Source: Psychrobacter sanguinis
Lineage (GTDB): Bacteria > Pseudomonadota > Gammaproteobacteria > Pseudomonadales > Moraxellaceae
Direction of reading: 5' to 3'
Length of the DNA stretch: 64,000 nucleotides
NCBI RefSeq assembly: GCF_020736705.1
Contig: NZ_CP085990.1
Location: 2,604,001-2,668,000 of the forward strand
This document shows positions 8,248-17,253 of the stretch, piece after piece. The notes under the pieces were generated by a model. The model saw nothing but the letters and a program-made list of their open reading frames with translations, was not told the DNA's origin and made no database searches. Made by a program: the position numbers and the translations under genes. Numbering within the stretch: position 1 is the stretch's first letter; every line of letters begins with the position of its first letter.

Positions 8248-10953
8248 CTAAGCCACATTTCCTGCTAAAAACTCTTTAGCAAAACGCTGCAACATACCGC
8301 CTGAATGATACATCTTAACTTCATCTGCTGTATCTAAGCGGCATTTGACAGGGGCTCTGTCTACGCTGCCATCTTTACGATGGATAACTAGGGTCATTGT
8401 GCCACCAGCAGACACTTCACCTTCGATATCGAACACTTCTGTACCATCGATATTCAAAGTTTTACGGGTAGTGCCAGCCTCAAATTGAAGAGGTAGCGCG
8501 CCCATGCCCACTAAGTTTTGACGGTGGATACGCTCGAAATCTTCAGCGACCACACACTCAACACCCGCCAAGCGAACCCCTTTGGCTGCCCAGTCACGGC
8601 TTGAACCTTGACCATAGCCATCACCAGCGATGATGATTAACGGCTGCTTACGATCCATATAGGTTTCAATCGCTTCCCACATGCGCATGGTTTCGCCTTC
8701 TGGTTCAACACGGGCTAATGAGCCTTGAATAACGTCACCATTTTCATCACGAACCATCTCATTTAGCAGTTTTGGGTTAGCAAAAGTGGCTCGTTGAGCG
8801 GTTAGATGGTCACCGCGGTGAGTGGCATATGAGTTGTAGTCCTCAGCCGGAAGACCCATGGTGTCCAAATACTCGCCAGCAGCACTGTCCGGCATAATGG
8901 CGTTAGAAGGTGACAAGTGGTCAGTGGTGATGTTGTCCCCTAAGACCGCTAACGGACGCATACCCTTGAGTTTATTAGCTTCTGCCATAGCGCCTTCCCA
9001 ATAAGGAGGACGGCGAATATAAGTACTCATCTCACGCCAGTTGTACTGAGGATCAGTGACAGCATCATGACGTTCGGCATCAACAATACCTTCATCAAAC
9101 ATAGGGATATAGACTTTGCTGTACTGTTCTGGTTTCACCGCAGAGGCAACAATGGCATCAACTTCGGCATCATCAAACCAGATGTCTTTTAAGTAGACAT
9201 CATTGCCATCTTGGTCTTGACCAAGTGGATCTTTTTCAATATCAAATCTGATAGAGCCTGCGATAGCATAAGCAACGACTAACGGCGGTGAGGCTAAGAA
9301 AGCTTGCTTAGCGTAAGGATGGATACGACCATCAAAGTTACGGTTACCCGATAGTACCGCAGTCGCAAACAAATCACGGTCTATAATCTCTTGCTGAATC
9401 TCAGGCTCAAGCGCACCACTCATACCATTACAGGTCGTACAAGCAAAGGCGACCACGTCAAAGCCAAGGCCTTGTAAGTCAGGCATTAGATTGGCTTCTT
9501 CTAAATACAGTTTTACCGCTTTTGAGCCAGGTGCTAAAGATGATTTTACCCAAGGTTTGCGCACTAAGCCTTTTTTGAGGGCATTACGTGCCACAATACC
9601 GGCAGCAATCATGTTGCGTGGGTTAGAGGTATTGGTACAACTGGTAATAGCGGCAATAATAACGGCACCATCAGGCATTGAACCATCTTCCGGCGCTGTC
9701 GGATCATAGTTCTCTTGGGCGATACCTTTATTAACCAAATCTGTCGTCGATACACGAGCATGTGGCTTTGATGGGCCGGCAATATTACGCACAACTTTAG
9801 ATAAATCAAATTTTAAGACGCGAGCGTATTCCGCTTCTTTCATGCCATCTGCCCATAAGCCAGCTTGTTTGGCATAGGCTTCAACGACTTTAATTTGCTG
9901 CTCTGTACGGCCAGTCAAACGCAGATAATCAATGGTTTGCTCATCAATATAGAACATCACAGCGGTTGCGCCATATTCAGGCGTCATGTTTGAGATAGAA
10001 GCTCGGTCGCCCACAGATAGGCTACGAGCGCCATCACCAAAGCATTCTACATAAGCTGAGACCACGCCTTCATCGCGTAAAAATTCAGTCATAGCCAGCA
10101 CTAAATCTGTACCGGTAATACCAGGTTGTAACTTGCCCGTTAATTCTAGACCGATAATATCAGGTAGGCGCATATAAGAGGGGTTACCTAGCATAACGCT
10201 TTCGGCTTCAAGTCCGCCCACACCAATTGAGATAACCCCTAGAGCATCAACCATCGGGGTGTGACTGTCGGTACCAACCAAGGTATCTGGGTAGGCCACA
10301 GGCTTACCATCTTTTTTATCGGCAATAACCTGAACCACAGGCGACATTTTCTCAAGGTTAATCTGGTGCATAATGCCGTTGCCAGGCGGTACTACGTTCA
10401 CATTATCAAAGGCATATTCACACCAATTGATAAAGTGAAAACGATCTTCGTTACGACGATCTTCAATCGCACGATTCTTCTCAAAGGCATTCTCTTCATA
10501 GCCGGCATGTTCAACCGCTAATGAATGATCCACAATTAGCTGAGTTGGAACAATTGGGTTTACTTTTGAAGGATCACCGCCTTCTGCAGCAATCGCATCA
10601 CGTAGACCTGCTAAGTCAACAAAAGCTGTCTGACCTAAGATGTCATGACAGACAACGCGAGCTGGATACCAAGGGAAATCAACTTCCTGCTTGCGGTAGA
10701 TGTGCTGAGATAGTGCTTCTTTTAAGTCCTCAGGTGGGCAACGACGCACTAAGTTCTCACACAAGACTTTTGAGCTAAAAGGCAGCTTGGCATAAGCGCC
10801 TGGTTCAATATCATTAACCGCTTGCTCAACATCGAAGTAATACAAACCACTGTCTTCACCATTGGGTAAAGGTAGCGGCTTTTTGAAGTCTTGATTCATC
10901 GGCTGCGGGTGTTTGTGAGTGAGCGTTGGCTGTTGGCTGTTTTGATTTGGCAT
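8248..10953 (-). CDS. acnD: Fe/S-dependent 2-methylisocitrate dehydratase AcnD
   Basis: A 901-residue aconitase-superfamily protein. Its place between prpC and (after one insertion) prpF, and its sequence style, mark it as AcnD, which dehydrates 2-methylcitrate to a methylaconitate that PrpF isomerises. The [4Fe-4S] ligands lie in SCTNTSNPRNM (near residue 438) and ACTTCNGMSG (near 506), with the swivel-domain GDGYGQGSSRDWAAKG further on. The first 18 residues form a low-complexity leader not seen in typical AcnD, whose usual start corresponds to Met19 here. However AAGGA sits 9 bases before Met1, while nothing comparable precedes Met19, so I keep the longer form. A terminator follows at 8183-8213. 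Confidence 0.93.
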   Translation of the reverse strand: MPNQNSQQPTLTHKHPQPMNQDFKKPLPLPNGEDSGLYYFDVEQAVNDIEPGAYAKLPFSSKVLCENLVRRCPPEDLKEALSQHIYRKQEVDFPWYPARVVCHDILGQTAFVDLAGLRDAIAAEGGDPSKVNPIVPTQLIVDHSLAVEHAGYEENAFEKNRAIEDRRNEDRFHFINWCEYAFDNVNVVPPGNGIMHQINLEKMSPVVQVIADKKDGKPVAYPDTLVGTDSHTPMVDALGVISIGVGGLEAESVMLGNPSYMRLPDIIGLELTGKLQPGITGTDLVLAMTEFLRDEGVVSAYVECFGDGARSLSVGDRASISNMTPEYGATAVMFYIDEQTIDYLRLTGRTEQQIKVVEAYAKQAGLWADGMKEAEYARVLKFDLSKVVRNIAGPSKPHARVSTTDLVNKGIAQENYDPTAPEDGSMPDGAVIIAAITSCTNTSNPRNMIAAGIVARNALKKGLVRKPWVKSSLAPGSKAVKLYLEEANLMPDLQGLGFDVVAFACTTCNGMSGALEPEIQQEIIDRDLFATAVLSGNRNFDGRIHPYAKQAFLASPPLVVAYAIAGSIRFDIEKDPLGQDQDGNDVYLKDIWFDDAEVDAIVASAVKPEQYSKVYIPMFDEGIVDAERHDAVTDPQYNWREMSTYIRRPPYWEGAMAEANKLKGMRPLAVLGDNITTDHLSPSNAIMPDSAAGEYLDTMGLPAEDYNSYATHRGDHLTAQRATFANPKLLNEMVRDENGDVIQGSLARVEPEGETMRMWEAIETYMDRKQPLIIIAGDGYGQGSSRDWAAKGVRLAGVECVVAEDFERIHRQNLVGMGALPLQFEAGTTRKTLNIDGTEVFDIEGEVSAGGTMTLVIHRKDGSVDRAPVKCRLDTADEVKMYHSGGMLQRFAKEFLAGNVA

Positions 10954-10994
10954 AACGGGCCATCCTTAATAATTAATTTATTGAATTGCAAAAG

Positions 10995-11039
10995 GGGTGT
11001 CTGACATTAAATATACCATTGCCGGACACTCCCTTTTTT
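10995..11039 (-). other. Imperfect hairpin between prpC and acnD
   Basis: GGGGTGTC (near 10999) and GACACTCCC (near 11025) with flanking A and T runs can pair with one mismatch and a loop of about 20 bases. It may act as a partial terminator or mRNA-stability element that sets the ratio of prpC to acnD. The role is speculative. Confidence 0.4.
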
Positions 11040-11086
11040 TGAATAGCGTTTTTGTGGGCTAATATTTTATTGGTTTAAAGAAGCTA

Positions 11087-12217
11087 TTAGCCACGCTCGC
11101 CAATCGCCGTTACCGATCTTGGCTCTTCACCGATGTATTCAGCACTCGGACGAATGATACGGTTATTGGCGCGTTGCTCAAATACGTGAGCCGCCCAACC
11201 AGTCAAGCGAGAACACACAAAGATTGGGGTGAATAACTTGGTTGGAATGCCCATAAAATTATAGGTAGAAGCATGGAAGAAATCAGCGTTACAGAATAAT
11301 TTCTTCTCACGCCACATGACCTCTTCACAGCGTACAGAGACTGGGTATAGCACTTCGTCACCCACATCAGCAGCAAGTTTCTCTGCCCATTGTTTGATAA
11401 TCACGTTACGTGGATCTGAGTCGCTATAAATAGCGTGACCAAAGCCCATAATTTTGTCTTTACGCTCAAGCATACCCATTAGGCCAGCTTCTGCTGCTTC
11501 TGGAGAGTCAAAGCTTTCAATCAACTCCATTGCTGCCTCATTGGCACCGCCATGTAATGGGCCACGTAATGAGCCGATGGCGCCAGTGATACATGAGAAG
11601 ATGTCGGATAGGGTAGACGCACAAACACGAGCAGTAAAGGTAGAAGCGTTAAACTCGTGCTCAGCGTATAAGATTAACGATACGTTCATTACATGCTCAT
11701 GAAGCTCGCTAGGCTTTTCGCCTTTAAGAAGCTGTAAGAAATGACCACCAATGGTTTCTGCATCGGTAACACAGTCAATTTTTACGCCTTCATGACTAAA
11801 GCGGTACCAGTAGTTAATGATGGCTGGGAACGCAGATAACATACGATTGGTTTTGTCCAATTGCTGCTCAAAGCTATCTTCAGGCTCTAAATTACCCAAC
11901 ATTGAACAGCCGGTACGTAACACATCCATTGGGTGTGCGTCTTGAGGAATACGCTCTAGTACGTCTTTTAAAGCTTGGGGCAAATCACGCAACTGTTTTA
12001 ACGTGGCTTTGTATTCATCCAATTGAGCTTGAGTCGGCAATTCACCATAAAGTAGCAAATACGCCACTTCTTCAAAAATACACTGTTCAGCCAGTTCGCT
12101 TACATCGTAGCCACGATAGGTTAAACCTGAGCCTGATTTACCTACGGTAGATAATGATGTTTTTCCGGCTACTTGTCCACGTAAGCCTGCGCCTGTTAAC
12201 TGTTTACCTGCTGCCAT
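11087..12217 (-). CDS. prpC: 2-methylcitrate synthase PrpC
   Basis: A 376-residue citrate-synthase-family enzyme, the length expected for PrpC and shorter than the hexameric GltA of about 430 residues. It condenses propionyl-CoA with oxaloacetate. Diagnostic segments are TYRGYDVSELAEQCIFEEVAYLLLYGELP near the N-terminus, the active-site region RGPLHGGANEAAMELI (catalytic His), MGFGHAIYSDSDPRN (second His) and the closing NNRIIRPSAEYIGEE. A clear AAGGAAA ribosome site precedes the ATG at 12217. It lies 103 bases after prpB and 133 bases before acnD on the same strand, in the standard prp order. Confidence 0.94.
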   Translation of the reverse strand: MAAGKQLTGAGLRGQVAGKTSLSTVGKSGSGLTYRGYDVSELAEQCIFEEVAYLLLYGELPTQAQLDEYKATLKQLRDLPQALKDVLERIPQDAHPMDVLRTGCSMLGNLEPEDSFEQQLDKTNRMLSAFPAIINYWYRFSHEGVKIDCVTDAETIGGHFLQLLKGEKPSELHEHVMNVSLILYAEHEFNASTFTARVCASTLSDIFSCITGAIGSLRGPLHGGANEAAMELIESFDSPEAAEAGLMGMLERKDKIMGFGHAIYSDSDPRNVIIKQWAEKLAADVGDEVLYPVSVRCEEVMWREKKLFCNADFFHASTYNFMGIPTKLFTPIFVCSRLTGWAAHVFEQRANNRIIRPSAEYIGEEPRSVTAIGERG

Positions 12218-12320
12218 AATAGTTTCCTTTCAATGAGGTGACGGTATGATTGAGTCATTCAATCTAGTGATTTTTAGAATATTAAGTTTATTGTCTAAAT
12301 AAAGAGTAGATTCCTTTACT

Positions 12321-13214
12321 CTATTTTTTTTGAGCGAATAACTGATCCAGCTTTTGTTCAAATTCATGATAATTTAAGAAATCATATAGCTCCATACGGG
12401 TTTGCATGGTGTCAACGACCGCTTGTTGGGTACCATCATTCAGTAGATGCTGATACACGTTCAACGCTGCTTTATTCATAGCACGGAAGGCAGACAGTGG
12501 GTATAGCACCATATCAACGCCCACACTATATAGTTGTTCAGTGGTATACAAATCAGTTTGACCGAATTCAGTCATGTTTGCCAAAACAGGAATATCTAAA
12601 ACATCAGTGAACTTGCGATACATTTCAATATCAGTTAATGCTTCAGCAAAAATCATATCGGCGCCAGCTTCCTGAAAGGCCACCGCACGTTCCACTGCTG
12701 CCTCTAAGCCTTCTACTGATAACGCATCCGTACGCGCCATCACTACAAAATCTGAGTCTACTTTCGCATCGAGAGCGGCTTTAAGACGGTCTACCATTTC
12801 ACTGGTCGAAACTATTTCTTTATTAGGACGGTGACCACAACGTTTTTGAGCCACTTGGTCTTCGATATGCACGGCTGCAACGCCTGCTTTTTCCATCTTT
12901 TTGATGGTTTGTGAGATATTAAATGCGCCACCCCAACCTGTATCGATATCGACCAATAGCGGCGTATCTACGGCATTGGTAATGCGGCTAGCGTCTTCTA
13001 AAACGTTATCCAAACTGGTCATGCCTAAGTCAGGTAAACCATAAGAGGCATTGGCCACGCCAGCACCTGATAGATAAATCGCTTTATGGCCCACTTGTTT
13101 GGCCATCATTGCAGTGTAAGCATTGATGGTGCCGACGATTTGAAGAGGTTGGTTATTTGATTTTTGTTCAGAGATGGCATCGCGGAAGCGCTTGCCTGCA
13201 GAATTGATGGTCAT
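12321..13214 (-). CDS. prpB: 2-methylisocitrate lyase PrpB
   Basis: A 297-residue member of the isocitrate lyase/PEP mutase superfamily. PrpB cleaves 2-methylisocitrate into pyruvate and succinate, the last step of the methylcitrate cycle. The signature [10 protein letters not shown] lies near residues 122-131, with the catalytic cysteine in KRCGH, and the metal-binding VDIDTGWGG lies upstream. The length and the position ahead of prpC both support PrpB rather than oxaloacetate decarboxylase. AAGGACAGACT precedes the ATG at 13214. It is the first gene of the prp operon, with a 405-base upstream region that probably carries the promoter. Confidence 0.94.
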   Translation of the reverse strand: MTINSAGKRFRDAISEQKSNNQPLQIVGTINAYTAMMAKQVGHKAIYLSGAGVANASYGLPDLGMTSLDNVLEDASRITNAVDTPLLVDIDTGWGGAFNISQTIKKMEKAGVAAVHIEDQVAQKRCGHRPNKEIVSTSEMVDRLKAALDAKVDSDFVVMARTDALSVEGLEAAVERAVAFQEAGADMIFAEALTDIEMYRKFTDVLDIPVLANMTEFGQTDLYTTEQLYSVGVDMVLYPLSAFRAMNKAALNVYQHLLNDGTQQAVVDTMQTRMELYDFLNYHEFEQKLDQLFAQKK

Positions 13215-13619
13215 AGTCTGTCCTTAGATCAGCGAGGGGGTGTTATAAAAAAGTGGTATAAAAGAAGTATTACAAAATTGATTGTCTTTGTTTTGAGATA
13301 GATTACCGCTTAATAGACACATAGGGAAGAGGCTTGATTCAATATTTGTTTAGATAAATTAATATATTTATCTGTATTAACTAACATTATTCAGATAATG
13401 AATGATTATATTCATTTTAGAGGGTTTTAGCAGGTCACCTATTTAGTATTTGTCTAATAGAGAGGTCGGATGGGTGTTGAATTTTACATTTTGTTACAAT
13501 TATCTGAAATTGCTACCTGCTTTACCTAATTACTGAGAATTTCACGGAAATCCATAGGCTAGGTACTCATGCCTCTAAATTTGGAAGTTAGCCACTATGT
13601 TGTAGTGGCTGTATTAACC
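13215..13619. promoter_or_regulatory. Promoter region of the prp operon
   Basis: A 405-base region without a gene. A hairpin with arms AGCCACTA (13590-13597) and TAGTGGCT (13603-13610) lies directly behind the LysR stop codon and may end that gene, although a T run is lacking. Further on, AATGAAT and ATTCATT (13399-13416) form a short inverted repeat that could bind a regulator. I cannot place a promoter with confidence. Confidence 0.4.
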
Positions 13620-14576
13620 TTATTGAACTCGGCGGTAAGTGACGCCGCGTTCTTCATAAAGCTGATATATCACCTCAAGCATGATTTCTAAGGCAGGATG
13701 TGTTGGATTTTGCAGAGCGCACAAATATATCGGGGAGGTGGCATCTTCATGGATTAACTTACGATAGCGAATCTGTTCGGTTCGTACCGACTTTAAGCTA
13801 TCAGGCACAAGCGTGACTCCCTCACCAGCAGCTACTAAGCCCAGTGCTATCTGAATGTCACTAACAAAGGTGGTCTGATGCGGCAAAGCAGACTGCTTGG
13901 CAAATAGATGTAATAACGGCTCACTAATCTGAGCAGGGCTATCTGCCTCAAGGCTATTAGAGGGATCCGTACTGACGGCAGGCAAGTGGGTCTGGTGATA
14001 TAAAATCACACGGCTGTCTTGTAGCTGTGACAAGTGAATGATCTGGTGGTGAGCCAGCGCATGGCTATTAGGCAAGGCCGCCACATAACGCTCATGGCGC
14101 AATAACAACTGCTTGATGTTGGGATCGTCATGAGCAAAGCGGCCAAAGCCCACATCAATTTCACCAGACTTTAGAGCACTGACTTGCTTAAAAGAGCTGA
14201 TGTCCTTTAGATGCACTGCTAAGTTCGGCAGACGCTGCTTAAGCCGTGAAATAATAGTGGGCAGTAAACCATACAATACTGAGGGCACAAACCCTATATT
14301 CAGTGTATCCGGTGGGTGCGCCATTTTTTGAGTTAGAGTAATACTACTGTCCAATTCCTTTAGAATAGTGTCTACTTTTTCGTAAAAGAACCTCCCAGCA
14401 GGCGTTAACTGTAGTGGCCGATGATAACGGTCAATCAGCTCTACGCCGATATCATCTTCTAATTGCTTAATTAATCGACTTAAAGTTGGCTGAGACAATT
14501 GAGTGACTGACACCGCGTCACTAAAGCTTTTTAGCTGTGCCACTGTATGAAAAGCTGTCAGTCTCTTTAATTGCAT
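13620..14576 (-). CDS. LysR-type transcriptional regulator
   Basis: A 318-residue LysR regulator. The winged helix-turn-helix fills residues 1-60, with FHTVAQLKSFSDAVSVTQLSQPTLSRLIKQLEDDIGVELI, followed by the linker helix and a periplasmic-binding-like effector domain starting at DTLNIGFVPSVLYG. The target is not obvious. It lies immediately upstream of prpB on the same strand, separated by 405 bases. LysR regulators usually sit divergently from their targets, and prp operons elsewhere are more often run by PrpR or GntR proteins, so control of prp is possible but unproven. The sequence FVPSVLYGLLPTII suggests the CynR/CbbR-like subgroup of effector domains. Confidence 0.88.
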   Translation of the reverse strand: MQLKRLTAFHTVAQLKSFSDAVSVTQLSQPTLSRLIKQLEDDIGVELIDRYHRPLQLTPAGRFFYEKVDTILKELDSSITLTQKMAHPPDTLNIGFVPSVLYGLLPTIISRLKQRLPNLAVHLKDISSFKQVSALKSGEIDVGFGRFAHDDPNIKQLLLRHERYVAALPNSHALAHHQIIHLSQLQDSRVILYHQTHLPAVSTDPSNSLEADSPAQISEPLLHLFAKQSALPHQTTFVSDIQIALGLVAAGEGVTLVPDSLKSVRTEQIRYRKLIHEDATSPIYLCALQNPTHPALEIMLEVIYQLYEERGVTYRRVQ

Positions 14577-14725
14577 TTATGCCTCACACTGCTAGAGCAA
14601 TATTTAAAGTAATCGGTAATAGCTTGTTGTTTCAAATCTTAGGGTCACTATTTTAAGGTCGCTATAAAGATACTCATGACTTTAAAAATACACCCAAAGA
14701 TAGCCCTCATAATAAGATTTAGATG

Positions 14726-15484
14726 TTATTCAAACACAATCTCGCGGCCATCTGCGAATGTCATGCTGCCCTTGGTGATTACTATCTCAATATTTTCAGG
14801 ACTTTGAATGGCTTTCATCACATTAGTGTCTGAGATACTGACATCAGCCACTATTTTATTGGCATTTTTGGGAGCGATGGGCGGCTCAAATTTAGTCAAA
14901 GGAATGACCACTGGTTTGGGCTTCTTAAATGCCGGATAGCGTAAAAGCAACGTGCCCTTAAAGCTGGTAATGGCGCTGTCAGCCGTATTGGCCAAAACAA
15001 ATGACAACTCCACATTATTCAGGCTGTCCGTTTCACTGGTATGCGCAGGCAATAAGGTGATGGTAAAGTCTTGCTGCTGTGTGCCTTGACTAACAGGGCT
15101 CTTGCGCCCTGTTGGATTGGTAGGGTGCAGGGCTTCATATTGGCGTTGTTGTTCTAGCGCTTTACCGACAGTGATTCTTGGCATGGCACCTTTTTCATAG
15201 GCCTCACTCAAGCGCATGCGTAGCATATAACGGCTTAACAGCTGCCTATCTTCTTCAGAGAGCTGATCTAAGGTATCGCCTAATTTATCCTGCCACTTTT
15301 CAGAGTCGGTGGGAATGGTCTGTAGCATTGGATTTTGTGGCTTGCTATCACAGCCAGTTAGTAATATTGGACTACCACACAAGGCGAGCAAAAGAGCAAT
15401 GCCATAGCGAGCAGCAGCTTTGCGCTTGGGGGCATCAGTAGGCTGAATCTTGTCAGCAGCGTTTGAAAACCCTAAATCTTTCAT
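14726..15484 (-). CDS. Putative outer-membrane or periplasmic lipoprotein, function unknown
   Basis: A 252-residue protein when started at the ATG at 15484, which has GGAGG eight bases upstream. A TTG start 12 bases earlier would place that ribosome site inside the gene, so I reject it. After a polar stretch of about 25 residues, a hydrophobic segment (28-44) ends in the lipobox LLTGC with Cys45. The mature part is polar, with a helical region rich in Gln/Leu/Arg (about 65-110) and then a beta-rich C-terminal half reading ITLLPAHTSETDSLNNVEL and NTADSAITSFKGTLLLRYP, which resembles a DUF-type beta-sandwich of exported proteins. I do not recognise a named family. Confidence 0.75.
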   Translation of the reverse strand: MKDLGFSNAADKIQPTDAPKRKAAARYGIALLLALCGSPILLTGCDSKPQNPMLQTIPTDSEKWQDKLGDTLDQLSEEDRQLLSRYMLRMRLSEAYEKGAMPRITVGKALEQQRQYEALHPTNPTGRKSPVSQGTQQQDFTITLLPAHTSETDSLNNVELSFVLANTADSAITSFKGTLLLRYPAFKKPKPVVIPLTKFEPPIAPKNANKIVADVSISDTNVMKAIQSPENIEIVITKGSMTFADGREIVFE

Positions 15485-15723
15485 ATAAGCCTCCAATGCC
15501 TATCCTAAAAATTATTGAACTGCGGTGTTACCCATTCTTTTAATTGTCTATTCGATTATTATTCAATTTATTCAATTTTAAATAATAGGGTCACAGCGAG
15601 GTCAGCGTATTGTGGTTAAGACTATATACCGTAATCATCGGCGGATACAACTGCAAATTCACAAACCGTATAATGCCGCCGCTAAAATAACCCCTAAATA
15701 ACTCAGCACCTGATGCACAGTGC

Positions 15724-15783
15724 TGTACAAAATCTTGTACAAAGCCCTGTACAAAGCTTTGTATAGAACCTTGTATAGAGCTT
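15724..15783. repeat. Five tandem copies of a 12-bp repeat
   Basis: Five consecutive 12-base units begin at 15724, 15736, 15748, 15760 and 15772. The first three share TGTACAAA and the last two share TGTATAGA, so the array is made of two subtypes. They lie between the Nramp-like genes and the lipoprotein gene. A short minus-strand frame crosses them and would encode a four-residue repeat (S/F-V/I-Q-G/D), but nothing else supports it as a gene. Confidence 0.8.
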
Positions 15784-15817
15784 CTCACATAATTTTATGC
15801 AGACAAATTACGGCCAA

Positions 15818-15848
15818 TAAAAAGGGCTGTCTTGATTCAAAACAGCCC
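15818..15848 (-). terminator. Terminator of the Nramp-like gene pair
   Basis: GGGCTGT (15824-15830) pairs with ACAGCCC (15842-15848) around an 11-base loop. On the minus strand the hairpin is followed by TTTTTATT. It lies about 50 bases past the stop codon at 15901. Confidence 0.82.
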
Positions 15849-15900
15849 TAAAAAGGTTTATATAGGTATTGATCGCTACTTATAACTAGGATGGGGTTGT

Positions 15901-17175
15901 TTAGTCAATAAAGCCCATCAACTGTGCCATAAATAACAAAGCAATACCCCCTAAGAAAATCAAACCTGAAATACTATACAAATTCATAATAGGTGATAAT
16001 TTTTGATGATTTTTGGCCAATGAATAGTTTAACCACCCAAAGATAGGGGCAGAGACAAAGGCGGTAATCATCGCGAATTTAAGCATGGCACCAAGCTGGC
16101 CGGTAAAGAAGGTAATGAGAATAAACCCGCCCCAAGCACAGTAAGTGGTCCACACCAAAATTTGCTTCTGTGACACTTCCATATCGCCTTTGATTAAGCG
16201 CCAGCTTTCAGCGTTAACTCGGCCATAGCCATCGGCACAGGTGATGGTGGTACCAAACATAACCATAAAGGCAATAAAAGCGACTAGCAATCTTGACCAT
16301 TCACCAATGGTGGCCGTATACATATTAATCAACTGGTCGACATAGGCGCCGCCTTGAGTTTGAATTTCCACCCCAGAACCGTACTGCACATATACGCCCA
16401 ATGCTAAGAATAATAAGGCCAAAATAGAGGTGGCAATAAAGCCGACATTAAAGTCGATTAAACCTTGGCGGTGCGTGGTGTGATCATTTTTAACTTTAGC
16501 AGAAATCCACATAGAGTTAATGGCTGAAAACTCAAGCGGTGCTGGCATCCAACCCATAAGAGCCACGATAAAGGCTAGGGTCGCCATATTCCAAGGGGAA
16601 GTGGCGACAAAGTCAGGCGCAATGGCGGTAGGCTTGCCAGCAGCAATGATAACTGCCGCTAAGGTTGCCAAGGTCAATGCCACCATAATCCATTTGGTCA
16701 ACTTATCGAGCATCTTATAGTGACCGAGGATCAAGAATATCCAAGTCACACCCATCACTATTAAAGACAAGGTCGTGGTAGATAAGCCCCAACTTTCTGG
16801 CAACATAAAGCCTAGGATAACTGCGGCTAATAGGGCGACGGCACCGGTACTGATGACCGATGCTGCTAAAGATAAGATAAAGAACGCCCAAAGATATAAC
16901 TTTGACTTTTTAGCATAGCCTGCTACCAAAGAGTCGCCGGTCTCATAGACATAGTCCGTACCGAATTTAAAGAACGGATATTTAAAGAAGTTAGCCAAAA
17001 TAATCATAATCGCTAGTTGCCAGCCGTATAATGCACCGGCTTGGGTCGATGAGATTAAATGCGAGCCACCAATGGCTGCGGTGGCTAATAAAATACCAGG
17101 GCCAAAGTTTTTCCAATTGAATCCAACGTTACTTTGGGCTGAACTTTGGGCTGAATGAGTAGAAGAGGTGCTCAT
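15901..17175 (-). CDS. Nramp-like transporter lacking canonical metal-binding motifs (copy 1)
   Basis: A 424-residue inner-membrane protein with about 11 hydrophobic helices in the Nramp/SLC11 pattern. The opening GPGILLATAAIGGSHLISST lines up with the first Nramp helix, but the metal-binding Asp-Pro-Gly-Asn is replaced by Gly-Gly-Ser-His (36-39). In helix 6, the usual Met-Pro-His is Met-Pro-Ala (MPAPLE, 210-215). Manganese or iron transport therefore should not be assumed; the substrate is unknown. A related uncharacterised subgroup with G-x-S-H in this place exists in other bacteria. It lies 78 bases downstream of a close paralogue on the same strand and is followed by a terminator at 15818-15848. 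Confidence 0.85.
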   Translation of the reverse strand: MSTSSTHSAQSSAQSNVGFNWKNFGPGILLATAAIGGSHLISSTQAGALYGWQLAIMIILANFFKYPFFKFGTDYVYETGDSLVAGYAKKSKLYLWAFFILSLAASVISTGAVALLAAVILGFMLPESWGLSTTTLSLIVMGVTWIFLILGHYKMLDKLTKWIMVALTLATLAAVIIAAGKPTAIAPDFVATSPWNMATLAFIVALMGWMPAPLEFSAINSMWISAKVKNDHTTHRQGLIDFNVGFIATSILALLFLALGVYVQYGSGVEIQTQGGAYVDQLINMYTATIGEWSRLLVAFIAFMVMFGTTITCADGYGRVNAESWRLIKGDMEVSQKQILVWTTYCAWGGFILITFFTGQLGAMLKFAMITAFVSAPIFGWLNYSLAKNHQKLSPIMNLYSISGLIFLGGIALLFMAQLMGFID

Positions 17176-17253
17176 TAGTTAATTACCTTAAATGCGGTTG
17201 TGTCTGATAAAGGGTGTCTGCTAGGCAGAGTCATTAGAGTTATTTATTGCAAT

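Noticed and set aside
15591..15788. A 65-codon minus-strand frame across the 12-bp repeats
   Set aside because: It has no ribosome site, the repeated residues simply follow from the 12-bp array, and the rest has no family resemblance.
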